From: JBGCEZ01 sp045106735
GTDB lineage: Bacteria; Planctomycetota; Phycisphaerae; Phycisphaerales; SM1A02
Direction: 5' to 3'
Assembly: GCA_045106735.1 (NCBI GenBank)
Contig: JBGCEZ010000055.1
Span: 1 to 64,000, forward strand
Length of the DNA stretch: 64,000 bases
The notes beneath the pieces are model-generated. The model searched no databases. It saw only the letters and a list, made by a program, of their open reading frames with translations, and was not told where the DNA came from. Below are positions 17,799 to 30,300 of this stretch, piece by piece. The stretch's first letter is position 1. Every line of letters begins with the position of its first letter. Made by a program: the position numbers and the translations under genes.

Positions 17799-18326
17799 AT
17801 GCTGTTCATCGTCGTCGACCAACCTCATCCCGCCTGCGTTCGCGAAGAATCGCTGCTGCGCAAGTGCCGCTTCGAGTTTGGCCGCACCGGCGGTCCGGGC
17901 GGCCAGCATCGCAATCGCGTGGAAACCGCGGTGACGATCATCCACGAAGCCACCGGCGTGAAAGCCAGCGGCACCGAACGTCGCAAGCAGTTCGACAACC
18001 GCCGCATGGCGATCTGGCGTCTGCGCATGCGACTCGCCGTGGACGTGCGCTGCCGCACGAATCCGCGCCGGCACCGCCCGAGCGAGCTGTGGGACACGCG
18101 CCGCCAGGGCACCAAGTTGCCGGTGAATCCCAAGAACCACGACTATCCCGCCCTTCTGTCGGAAGCCCTCGACGTGATCGTGGCCCGCGAGTTCGACGTC
18201 GCCGGGGCCGCCGGCGTCCTGGGCATCTCGATGAGCCAGCTCGCCCGGCTCATCCGGCACGACAAACGAGCCTTCGGGATCGTCAACGAGAAGCGGTACG
18301 AGCGCGGGCTGCCGCCGCTTCGCTGA
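17799..18326 (+). CDS. GGQ-domain release-factor-like protein
   Basis: 175 residues. The peptidyl-tRNA hydrolysis motif G34-G-Q36 sits in RTGGPGGQHRNRVETAV, followed by a basic stretch (TNPRRHRP) and a C-terminal segment VAGAAGVLGISMSQLARLI that looks helix-turn-helix-like. It lacks the codon-recognition domains of RF1/RF2. By family it could release peptides from stalled ribosomes in the manner of ArfB/YaeJ, but it also resembles a distinct planctomycete release-factor-like family. ATG 17799 was chosen at the beginning of the conserved region; no strong Shine-Dalgarno is present. Downstream of tsaD by 211 nt. Confidence 0.82.
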   Translation: MLFIVVDQPHPACVREESLLRKCRFEFGRTGGPGGQHRNRVETAVTIIHEATGVKASGTERRKQFDNRRMAIWRLRMRLAVDVRCRTNPRRHRPSELWDTRRQGTKLPVNPKNHDYPALLSEALDVIVAREFDVAGAAGVLGISMSQLARLIRHDKRAFGIVNEKRYERGLPPLR

Positions 18327-18342
18327 TTGCCGCCCCGCGGCG

Positions 18343-18348
18343 TACGAT
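18343..18348 (+). promoter_or_regulatory. -10 box of the M20 gene, leaderless
   Basis: TACGAT, then 6 nt, then ATG. The expected start of transcription coincides with the A of the ATG. No Shine-Dalgarno and no clear -35. Confidence 0.5.
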
Positions 18349-18354
18349 GGCCGC

Positions 18355-19581
18355 ATGAGCACCACCCCCGCCGTCGCCTCCCTCGACCGTGTCCGATCGC
18401 TGATCCACGAGGAGCTTGACGCCCTCGTGGCCATTCGCCACGACCTGCATGCCCATCCCGAGATCGGGTACGAGGAGCACCGAACCAGCGGCGTGATTCG
18501 CCGCGAATTGGAAGCGGCCGGGGTGGCCTTTGTCGGCGACCTGGCCGGCGGCACCGGCGTACTGGCCCATGTGCCGGGCGACGGCGACCAAGCCATCGGC
18601 CTGCGAGCGGACATCGATGCCCTGCCGATCGAAGAAGCCACTGGGCTGCCGTACGCCTCGACGATCTCCGGCCGCATGCACGCCTGCGGCCACGACGGCC
18701 ACACGACCGTGCTGCTCGGCGCGGCCCGGGTGCTGTCGCGGCTGGCCAAGGAGTCGCCCCTGCCGAACCCGGTGACGTTCTGCTTCCAGCCGGCCGAAGA
18801 AGGCGGCGCGGGCGGCGAACGCATGGTGGCCGACGGCTGCCTCGACGGTTCGGTCATCGGCCCGCCGGTGGCCGCGATGTACGGCCTGCACGGCTGGCCG
18901 CAGTTGCCGCTCGGCGAAGCAGGTTCGCGCCCGGGCCCCTTGCTCGCCGCGGCCGACATGTTCTCGATTCGCATCGATGGCGATGGCGGACACGCCGCCG
19001 CGCCGCACCTGGCCAAGGATCCGATCGTGTGCGGGTCGGCGCTGGTGCAAATGCTTCAGTCCCTCGTATCACGCAACGTCGACCCGACCGACTCGGCCGT
19101 GTGTTCGGTCACGACGTTCCACGCCGGGACCGCGCACAACATCATCCCCGGCGCAGCCGCCATCGGCGGCACGGTGCGCACGATCACCGAAGAGACCCGC
19201 GAGCTGATGAAGCGTCGGCTGCACGAGGCGGCGGCCGGCGTGGCCGCAGCGCACGGCTGCACGGCCAGCGTCGACTGGCACGACGGGTATCCCGTCACCC
19301 GCAATGATCCGAGCGCGTGGCGATTGGCCCACGAAATCCTGGGCGAAACGCTCGGATCGGGGGCCGTGCACCAGCTTCCGTCGCCGACGATGGGCGGCGA
19401 AGACTTCGCTTACTACGGCCAGAAAGTGCCGGCCTGTTTCTTCTTCCTCGGCCTTCGAGATCCGAAGCAGGAAACCATGGCGCAACTGCACCAAGACACG
19501 TTCGATTTCAATGACGACGCGATTCCCGTTGCGATCGAACTCTTCTGCCGACTCGCCATGACCGAAAGTCCCAGCCCATGA
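18355..19581 (+). CDS. M20-family amidohydrolase (hippurate hydrolase-like)
   Basis: Zinc-dependent amidase of the M20D type, 408 residues; family members cleave N-acyl amino acids or indole-amino acid conjugates. Motifs: HDLHAHPEIGYEEHRT, GLRADIDALPI, MHACGHDGHT (metal Cys and His), QPAEEGGAGG (catalytic Glu), YGLHGWP, TFHAGTAHNIIP, and PTMGGEDFAYY near the C-terminus. The exact substrate cannot be told. No signal peptide. The stop overlaps the next gene by ATGA, so the two form a coupled pair. Confidence 0.93.
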   Translation: MSTTPAVASLDRVRSLIHEELDALVAIRHDLHAHPEIGYEEHRTSGVIRRELEAAGVAFVGDLAGGTGVLAHVPGDGDQAIGLRADIDALPIEEATGLPYASTISGRMHACGHDGHTTVLLGAARVLSRLAKESPLPNPVTFCFQPAEEGGAGGERMVADGCLDGSVIGPPVAAMYGLHGWPQLPLGEAGSRPGPLLAAADMFSIRIDGDGGHAAAPHLAKDPIVCGSALVQMLQSLVSRNVDPTDSAVCSVTTFHAGTAHNIIPGAAAIGGTVRTITEETRELMKRRLHEAAAGVAAAHGCTASVDWHDGYPVTRNDPSAWRLAHEILGETLGSGAVHQLPSPTMGGEDFAYYGQKVPACFFFLGLRDPKQETMAQLHQDTFDFNDDAIPVAIELFCRLAMTESPSP

Positions 19582-20285
19582 CCGATGCTGCCGCCTCTTC
19601 GCTGCCGGACGACGCTCCCGACATGGCCACGTTCGATCCCGCCGAACTCGATGTGGCCGCTCGCTACAAGCTGCTGATCGGCGGCATCGTGCCTCGCCCG
19701 ATTGCGGTCGTTGGCACGGTCGACGGATTCGGGCGCACGAACCTCGCCCCGTACTCGTTCTTCAATGGCGTCGGCTCCGATCCGATGCTGCTGCTGTTCT
19801 GCCCGGCGAACCAGCCCAGCGGCAAGGAGAAGGACAGCTTGCGCAACGCCAAGCCGGTCATCGAGGGCGGCACCGGCATGTTCGTGGTGAACGTGGCGAC
19901 CGAGTCGATGGCCCGCGAGATCTCGGCCGCGAGCGAGCCGCTGCCCTTTGGCGAGAGCGAACTGGACATGGCCGGCCTGCGATGGACGCCCGGATCGCGC
20001 GTGGTCGCCCCGCGACTGATCGACGCGCCGGTCGCCTTCGAGTGCCACACGACCCAGGTCATCCGCAGCGGTGCCGACCGGCCGAATGCCGGCAACATCG
20101 TGATCGGCGAGGTGGTCATGGTCCACGTGCGGAAGGATCTCGTGAACGACCGCCACCACATCGACGCCGACGGCCTGCGGGCCATCGGCCGCATGGGCGG
20201 CAGCAGCTACGCGACGACCCGAGAGCGATTCGACGTCCCGCGCGGGAAGCCGGCCCTCGACACCCCGGATCCAACCCCGGGCTGA
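19578..20285 (+). CDS. flavin reductase-like (FMN-binding split-barrel) protein
   Basis: 235 residues. PRPIAVVGTVDGFGRTNLAPYSFFNGV is the classic start of the flavin reductase-like FMN-binding domain; VVNVATESMA and ECHTTQVIRSG follow, with GEVVMVHV at the end of the barrel. Such proteins reduce free flavin or hold FMN in other redox roles. Coupled to the upstream M20 hydrolase by ATGA overlap, so the pair may act on the same pathway, which the sequence does not identify. Confidence 0.88.
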   Translation: MTDAAASSLPDDAPDMATFDPAELDVAARYKLLIGGIVPRPIAVVGTVDGFGRTNLAPYSFFNGVGSDPMLLLFCPANQPSGKEKDSLRNAKPVIEGGTGMFVVNVATESMAREISAASEPLPFGESELDMAGLRWTPGSRVVAPRLIDAPVAFECHTTQVIRSGADRPNAGNIVIGEVVMVHVRKDLVNDRHHIDADGLRAIGRMGGSSYATTRERFDVPRGKPALDTPDPTPG

Positions 20286-20355
20286 GCCCGAGCGAGCCCA
20301 GGCAAGCACCGACGGCGACGAGCGGCAGACAGCAGAGGCCGATGGCAGACAGAGC

Positions 20356-20404
20356 GACGACCGACGGGCGACTGGTGATGGGTGATGGGTGACGGGCGAC
20401 AGGC
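20356..20404. repeat. 7-bp tandem repeat, 7 copies
   Basis: Heptamers GACGACC, GACGGGC, GACTGGT, GATGGGT (x2), GACGGGC, GACAGGC in direct succession between the flavin reductase gene and the rplK promoter. Confidence 0.75.
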
Positions 20405-20495
20405 GATACACCCGACCAAACACCGTCCATTCGCCGCTCATCCACCGCGGACCGACCGCGAATCCGCCGCCGATCGGGAGGGCGCCCCCGCGGCT

Positions 20496-20524
20496 TTGCA
20501 GCGTTGCCCGGCCGGAGCTACACT
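20496..20524 (+). promoter_or_regulatory. promoter of the rplKAJL operon
   Basis: TTGCAG (20496-20501), 17-nt spacer, TACACT (20519-20524). The bases from the -10 onwards, TACACTCCGCGGCTCG, match 14 of 16 at the rpoB promoter. Leader of about 126 nt before rplK. Confidence 0.72.
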
Positions 20525-20656
20525 CCGCGGCTCGACTCACATCGCCGCACACCACCTTGACCGGCAGTTCTTCCGCCACGGACCGGAAGCCTGCTCGTTC
20601 GCCAACCGGCTCGTCGCCGCGCCGCGGACCATCACGGTGGGAGGCTGGAGGTCCCG

Positions 20657-21085
20657 ATGGCCAAAAAGGTCACCAAGGAATTCAAGGTGCTCGCCCCGGC
20701 GGGCACCGCGACCCCCGCTCCGCCCCTCGGACCCGTTCTGGGTGCCGCGGGCGTGAACCCGGGTCAGTTCATTCAACAGTTCAACGAGCGCACCCGCGAG
20801 CTCGGAGCCGGCAAGGTTGTCGGCTGCGTCATCACTGTCTTCAGTGACCGCAGCTTCGACTTCAAGATCACCAGCTCCCCCGCCTCGGTCCTTATTAAGG
20901 AAGCCGCGGGCGTGGACAAGGGCTCCGGCGAACCCCAGAAGATCATCGGCAGCATCAACCAGGAACAGCTCCGGGCGATCGCCGAGGAGAAGCTGTCCGA
21001 TCTGAACGCTGGCAGCACTGAGGCCGCCATGCAGATGATCGCGGGCACCGCTCGTTCCATGGGCATTGAAGTGGCGGAGGCTTGA
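20657..21085 (+). CDS. rplK: 50S ribosomal protein L11
   Basis: 142 residues, full length. Binds 23S rRNA at the GTPase-associated centre. AKKVTKEFKVLAPAGTATPAPPLGPVLGAAGVN is the conserved N-terminus; the C-terminal rRNA-binding part ends in AGTARSMGIEV. ATG is preceded by GGAGGT with a 4-nt gap. First gene of rplKAJL. secE and nusG, its usual upstream neighbours, are absent here. Confidence 0.98.
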   Translation: MAKKVTKEFKVLAPAGTATPAPPLGPVLGAAGVNPGQFIQQFNERTRELGAGKVVGCVITVFSDRSFDFKITSSPASVLIKEAAGVDKGSGEPQKIIGSINQEQLRAIAEEKLSDLNAGSTEAAMQMIAGTARSMGIEVAEA

Positions 21086-21089
21086 TCCA

Positions 21090-21773
21090 ATGGCAGGCAT
21101 GACCAAGAAGACGAAAGCCAATCTGGCGATCGCTGAAAAGTACGACGGCCCCCAGACTCCGACCACGGCGATCGCCGGGCTCAAGGAGTTCAAGGCGGCC
21201 AAGTTCGACCAGTCGGTCGAAGTGGTGGCGTTCCTCGGCATCGACCCGCGTCAGGCTGATCAGCAGCTTCGCGGTTCGCTGTCCTTCCCCAAGGGCGTTG
21301 GCCGTTCGGCCCGCGTGATCTGCTTCTGCGGACCGGACAAGCTCGAAACGGCCACCGCCGCGGGTGCCGTCAAGGCTGGCGGCGAAGACCTCGTCGAGGA
21401 AGTCGCCGGCGGTTGGATGGACTTCGACGTCGCCGTTGCATCGCCCGAGATGATGCGGGTGGTTTCGAAGCTCGGCCGCGTGCTCGGTCCCAAGGGACTG
21501 ATGCCTTCGCCCAAGGCCGGCACCGTCACCCCCGACGTGGCCACCGCGGTCCGCGAATACTCGGCCGGCAAGCTCGAGTACCGCAACGACGATTACGGCA
21601 ACATCCACTGCGTGATCGGCAAGATGAGCTTCTCCAACGAAGACCTGCTCGAGAACCTCGAGTTCTTCGTGAACCACATCGAAAAGATTCGACCCGCGGC
21701 GGCCAAGGGCGATTACCTCAAGAAGATGGTCGTCTCCGCCACGATGACCCCGGGCATCCAGATCGCCGTCTGA
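21090..21773 (+). CDS. rplA: 50S ribosomal protein L1
   Basis: 227 residues. Binds 23S rRNA at the L1 stalk. Signatures: VEVVAFLGIDPRQADQQLRG, GRVLGPKGLMPSPKAGTVT and PAAAKGDYLKKM. Starts 4 nt after the rplK stop; GGAGG at the end of rplK serves as ribosome binding site. A second in-frame ATG three codons later (21099) cannot be excluded. Confidence 0.98.
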   Translation: MAGMTKKTKANLAIAEKYDGPQTPTTAIAGLKEFKAAKFDQSVEVVAFLGIDPRQADQQLRGSLSFPKGVGRSARVICFCGPDKLETATAAGAVKAGGEDLVEEVAGGWMDFDVAVASPEMMRVVSKLGRVLGPKGLMPSPKAGTVTPDVATAVREYSAGKLEYRNDDYGNIHCVIGKMSFSNEDLLENLEFFVNHIEKIRPAAAKGDYLKKMVVSATMTPGIQIAV

Positions 21774-21795
21774 CGGCCGGAAAGCGAGCAGACTT

Positions 21796-22338
21796 ATGAG
21801 CAAGCCCGTGAAGCAGATGGTCATGCGGGACTACGAGCAACGCTTCGTCGACATCGACGGCGCCTTGGTTGTGGACCTCCGCGGCATCGGGGCCAACGAC
21901 AACAACGACCTGCGCCGCGGCCTTCAGTCCGAAGGCGTCCGGGTCACCATCGTCAAGAACACGCTGGCGAAGAAGAGCATCGCCGGTACCCACCTCGAAG
22001 GCTTGACCGAAGCCCTCGAAGGCCCGTCCGCCCTGTGCTACGGCGGCGAGTCGGTGGTCAACGTTGCCCGCGCCCTCGTGGGCTGGGCCAAGAAGATCGA
22101 GGACCTCGACCTCAAGGGCGCGGTCCTTGACGGCGAGTACTTCGACGGCGAAGCCGGCGTCAAGCGCCTCAGCGACTTCCCGACCCGGGAAGAAGCGCAG
22201 GCCACGGCCGTCCAGCTCGTCCTCACCCCCGGCGGCAACGTCGTTGGTGCGGCTCTTGCCGGCGGCTCCAAGATCCTTGGCGTGGTCAAGGAAATCGAGG
22301 AACGCCTCGAACGCGGCGAAGCCATCAGCAAGGTCTAA
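21796..22338 (+). CDS. rplJ: 50S ribosomal protein L10
   Basis: 180 residues. Base of the L7/L12 stalk. NDLRRGLQSEGVRVTIVKNTLAKK and PSALCYGGE are conserved in L10; the C-terminal helix (VVKEIEERLERGEA) is where L7/L12 dimers dock. Only 22 nt separate it from rplA, so the long L10 autoregulatory leader known in enterobacteria is missing. Confidence 0.97.
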   Translation: MSKPVKQMVMRDYEQRFVDIDGALVVDLRGIGANDNNDLRRGLQSEGVRVTIVKNTLAKKSIAGTHLEGLTEALEGPSALCYGGESVVNVARALVGWAKKIEDLDLKGAVLDGEYFDGEAGVKRLSDFPTREEAQATAVQLVLTPGGNVVGAALAGGSKILGVVKEIEERLERGEAISKV

Positions 22339-22470
22339 CGACCCACTCCCCCGCTGGCCGTTTGGCCGGCACCCATTCGACCCATTTCTCCATCCGACTG
22401 GCCCCTCGGGGTTAAAAGCTGCAAGGGCAGCTCCTCTCGGAAGGATGTTTGAAGACAGGAAAGCAATCCA

Positions 22471-22869
22471 ATGTCCGACGAAGCCAAGACGTACGACGCC
22501 AAGATCTCCAAGCTCGGTGACGAGATCGCCGGTCTCACCCTCAAGGAAGCCGTGGACCTGGCGGACTACATGAAGGACACCTACGGCATCGAGCCCGCCG
22601 CCGGCGGCGCGGTGATGATGGCCGGCCCTGGTGGTGACGGCGGCGCTGCCGAAGAGCAGACCGAATTCGACGTCATCCTCGAAGCCGCTGGCGAGAACAA
22701 GATCCAGACCATCAAGGCGGTCCGCGAGGCCACCGGTCTGGGCCTGAAGGAAGCCAAGGAACTCGTTGACAGTGCTCCCAGCCCCGTCAAGGAGAAGATC
22801 GAGAAGGACGAAGCCGACGCCCTCAAGGCCAAGCTCGAAGAGTCCGGCGCGAAGATCGCCGTCAAGTAA
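22471..22869 (+). CDS. rplL: 50S ribosomal protein L7/L12
   Basis: 132 residues, full length. N-terminal dimerisation part, an Ala/Gly-rich hinge (PAAGGAVMMAGPGGDGG) and the factor-binding domain with TIKAVREATGLGLKEAKELVD and the family end KIAVK. ATG preceded by AGGAAAG. The 132-nt gap after rplJ holds a short AGCTGC-aagg-GCAGCT hairpin (about 22418-22433). A strong terminator follows 35 nt after the stop. Confidence 0.98.
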   Translation: MSDEAKTYDAKISKLGDEIAGLTLKEAVDLADYMKDTYGIEPAAGGAVMMAGPGGDGGAAEEQTEFDVILEAAGENKIQTIKAVREATGLGLKEAKELVDSAPSPVKEKIEKDEADALKAKLEESGAKIAVK

Positions 22870-22903
22870 TCGGCGGGGCCTTCGGGTCCTCCAACCGATC
22901 CGC

Positions 22904-22952
22904 GAACGCGGCTCCTTGGACGTCATCGTTCCAGGGAGCCGCGTTCTTTTTT
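22904..22952 (+). terminator. Rho-independent terminator between rplL and rpoB
   Basis: Stem gaacgcggctcc (22904-22915) with gggagccgcgttc (22934-22946), followed by six T. Separates the ribosomal protein unit from rpoBC, which has its own promoter. Confidence 0.9.
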
Positions 22953-22984
22953 GGCTCGCCGCGGCGAGCGAGCCTGCCCCCTGC

Positions 22985-23061
22985 CTGCGGTCTGCGGTCT
23001 GCGGTCTGCGGTCTGCGGTCTGCGGTCTGCGGTCTGCGGCCTGCGGCCTGCGGCCTGCGGC
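22985..23061. repeat. 7-bp tandem repeat, 11 copies
   Basis: Seven perfect CTGCGGT followed by four CTGCGGC units, immediately after the rplL terminator. The most regular of the heptamer arrays. Confidence 0.96.
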
Positions 23062-23204
23062 CTGCGTACACCCCGCCGCGCCCGCACGCATCGGACATCT
23101 CCGTCCGAACCCAAACAGACCCCGATCATGCCAGGGCTAACCCAGACCTCCGGATCTGTCAAGGCGAATCACCGCAATGGGGGGCATTTTCTGCCCCAGA
23201 GCCG

Positions 23205-23233
23205 TTGTCCACGTCCGTCGGGGCGGTTACACT
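23205..23233 (+). promoter_or_regulatory. promoter of rpoBC
   Basis: TTGTCC (23205-23210), 17-nt spacer, TACACT (23228-23233), followed by CCAGGGCTCG, nearly the same as at the rplK promoter. Leader of about 125 nt. Confidence 0.7.
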
Positions 23234-23364
23234 CCAGGGCTCGGCGGTGCTCTTCTCGACAACCCACATCTTTTGGCGACGCCCTCGCAGGTGCGATTGA
23301 TCAACCGATCCCCCCGACTCGGTTCGAACGCACGTGCGCTCGTGGCTCCTTTCGAGGTCCCTAT

Positions 23365-27216
<3,852 letters not shown>

Positions 27217-27346
27217 CGGCTCGCGTTCCCTTCCTCCGCCGGAACGCGGCGGCCACTGACGGCCGCCGCGATCCACTCCCCTCCCCCGGGCACTTTGGTG
27301 CCCTCCCCCCGCGGGGCCACCCCCGCGACACCGGACGACACGCACG

Positions 27347-30300
27347 ATGGCAGAGAGCGTCTACGATCGCGTCAACGACTTCGGCCGAGTCAAGATCACC
27401 CTGGCAAGCCCCAACGACATTCGGTCGTGGAGCTTCGGTGAGGTCAAGAAGCCTGAGACGATCAACTACCGCACCTACCGCCCTGAGAAGGACGGCTTGT
27501 TCTGCGAACGGATCTTCGGACCCGAGCGCGACTACGAGTGTGGCTGTGGCAAGTACAAGGGCACCAAGTACAAGGGCATCATCTGCGACCGCTGCGGCGT
27601 GAAGGTGACCCACTCGCGCGTGCGGCGTCGCCGCATGGGCCACATCAACTTGGCCGCCCCCACCGTTCACATCTGGTTCTTCAAGGCCCTGCCGAGTCGC
27701 CTCGGCACCTTGCTGAGCATGAAGACGGCGGATCTTGAGAAGGTCATCTACTTCCAGGACTACGTGGTCACGGACCCCGGCAACACCGAGCTGGAGTTCA
27801 AGCAGGTCCTCGACGAGGACAGCTACCGCGAGGCCATCGAGAAGTTCGGCCACACCGGGTTCACCGCCCTGATGGGTGCCGAGGCCATTCGCGAGCTGCT
27901 CGAGCAGCTGCGACTGGACGACCTGTCGGTCGAACTCCGCGAAGAGCTCGCCGCCACCAAGAGCAAGCAGAAGATCAAGGATCTCTCCAAGCGGCTCAAG
28001 GTCGTCGAGCAGATCCGCGGCTCCGAGAACCGCCCCGCGTGGATGGTCCTGGACGTCGTCCCGGTCATCCCGCCGGACCTGCGTCCGCTGGTGCTCCTGG
28101 AGTCGGGCAACTTCGCCACGAGCGACCTGAACGACCTCTACCGCCGCATCATCAACCGCAACAACCGCCTCAAGAAGCTGATGGACCTCAACGCCCCCGA
28201 GGTCATCATTCGCAACGAGAAGCGAATGCTGCAGCAGGCGGTCGACGCGCTGTTCGACAACGGCCGCTGCCGTCGTCCGGTGCTGGGCTCGTCCAACCGT
28301 CCGCTCAAGTCGTTGACGGACATGATCAAGGGCAAGCAAGGCCGCTTCCGCGAGAACCTGCTTGGCAAGCGCGTCGACTACTCGGCGCGTTCGGTCATCG
28401 TCGTCGGCCCGGACCTCAAACTCAACCAGTGCGGCCTGCCCAAGAAGATCGCCCTGGAGCTCTACCAGCCCTTCATCATCCGCAAGCTCAAGGAGCACGG
28501 GCTGGCCGACACGATCAAGTCCGCCAAGCGAATGCTCGAGCGGCGTGATCCGGAAGTCTGGGACATCCTTGAGCAGGTCATCTTCCAGCACCCGGTGCTC
28601 TTGAACCGCGCCCCCACCCTTCACCGCATGGGCATCCAGGCCTTTGAGCCGGTGCTGGTGGAAGGCAACGCGATCAAGATCCACCCGCTGGTGTGCACCG
28701 GCTACAACGCGGACTTCGACGGCGACCAGATGGCCGTCCACCTGCCGCTGTCGGTCGAGGCCCAGGCCGAAGCCCACGTGTTGATGTTGTCGACGAACAA
28801 CATCTTCTCCCCCGCCCACGGAAAGCCGATCATGAGTCCGTCGCAGGACATCGTGATGGGTGTCTACTTCGTCACGTACATGGACGAAGAGCGTCGGCTC
28901 AAGATGATCGATCAGATCACCGAGGTCCGGGCGAACGGTGGCGAGTACCCCGTCCGCCGCTTCCGCAACATCGAGGAAGCCCTGCTGGCTTGGGATCACC
29001 GTCAGATCGATCTGCACGATCCGATCGAAGTGCGTCTGCACCGGTACGACCGACTCGTGGAGAAGGAAGCTGGCGCTTCGGGCGAACTGCCCAAGAACCG
29101 CCGCGTCGTCACCACCGTCGGCCGCGTCGTCTTCAACGACATCCTTCCCGACGGCATGCCGTTCTACAACTGCACCCTCGGCAAGAAGGGCTGCTCGACC
29201 GTCATCGACGATTGCTACGCCCTGCTGGGCCGCCCGCAGACGATCGACCTGCTCGACTCCATGAAGGAGATCGGCTTCAAGTCATCGACCGTGTCCGGCC
29301 TGTCCATCGGCATCTCGGACCTCCGAGTGCCGGAGGCCAAGCAGGACCTCCTCGACGCGACCCAGAAGAAGGTCGACGCCGTGGAGCGGAGCTGTGATGC
29401 GGGTGCGATCACCGAACGCGAGCGGCACAACCAGTTGCTCGACCTTTGGTCGCACTGCCGGGAGGAGATCACCAAGCAGCTCGTCGAGACGCTGCGGACC
29501 GACCGCCGTGACCCGTCCAACGGGGCCGAGCTGCCGATCGCCGATGAGGATGCTCCGAAGTACCTCAACCCGGTCTACCTCATGTCCACCTCCGGCGCGC
29601 GTGGCAACATCAGCCAGATGCAGCAGCTCGCCGGCATGCGTGGTCTGATGGCCAAGCCCAGCGGTGAGATCATCGACACCCCGATCCGCGCGAACTTCCG
29701 CGAAGGTCTGAACGTGCTCGAGTACTTCTCGTCCACCCACGGTGCCCGAAAGGGTCTGGCCGATACCGCGCTGAAGACGGCGGACTCGGGATACCTCACC
29801 CGCAAGCTCTACGACGTGGCCCAGTCGGTCGTCGTCAACGAGCACAATTGCGCCACCCTGGCCGGCGTCACCAAGCGGGCCATCTACAAGGGTGAGGAGA
29901 TCGACGTTCCGCTGAAGGAAGCGATCGTCGGACGCTCGAGCCGTCACAACATCATCAACCCGATCACCGACCAGTACATCGTGCGTGAGTCGGAGATCAT
30001 CACCCCCGAGATCGCCGACTCGATCGAGAAGCTCGGCATCGATTCGGTGCAGGTCCGTTCGGCCCTCACCTGCGAAACCGGTCAGGGCATCTGCGCCCTG
30101 TGCTACGGCATGGACATGTCGACCGGCACCCGTGTCGAAGAAGGCATGGCCGTTGGCACGATCGCCGCCCAGTCCATTGGTGAGCCGGGTACCCAGCTCA
30201 CCATGCGAACGTTCCACACCGGTGGTGTGGCCAGCCGTTCGCTCGTGGACACCAGCTACAAGGCGTCGAACTCCGGTACGGTTCAGCTCCGCGACTGCAA

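Noticed and set aside
22339..22470. L10-type autoregulatory leader before rplL
   Set aside because: Only a 6-bp hairpin is seen; the L10 leader normally precedes rplJ, where just 22 nt are present.
22985..23061. Possible CRISPR array
   Set aside because: Units are 7 bp with no spacers; no cas genes. The same applies to arrays at 48429 and 50701.
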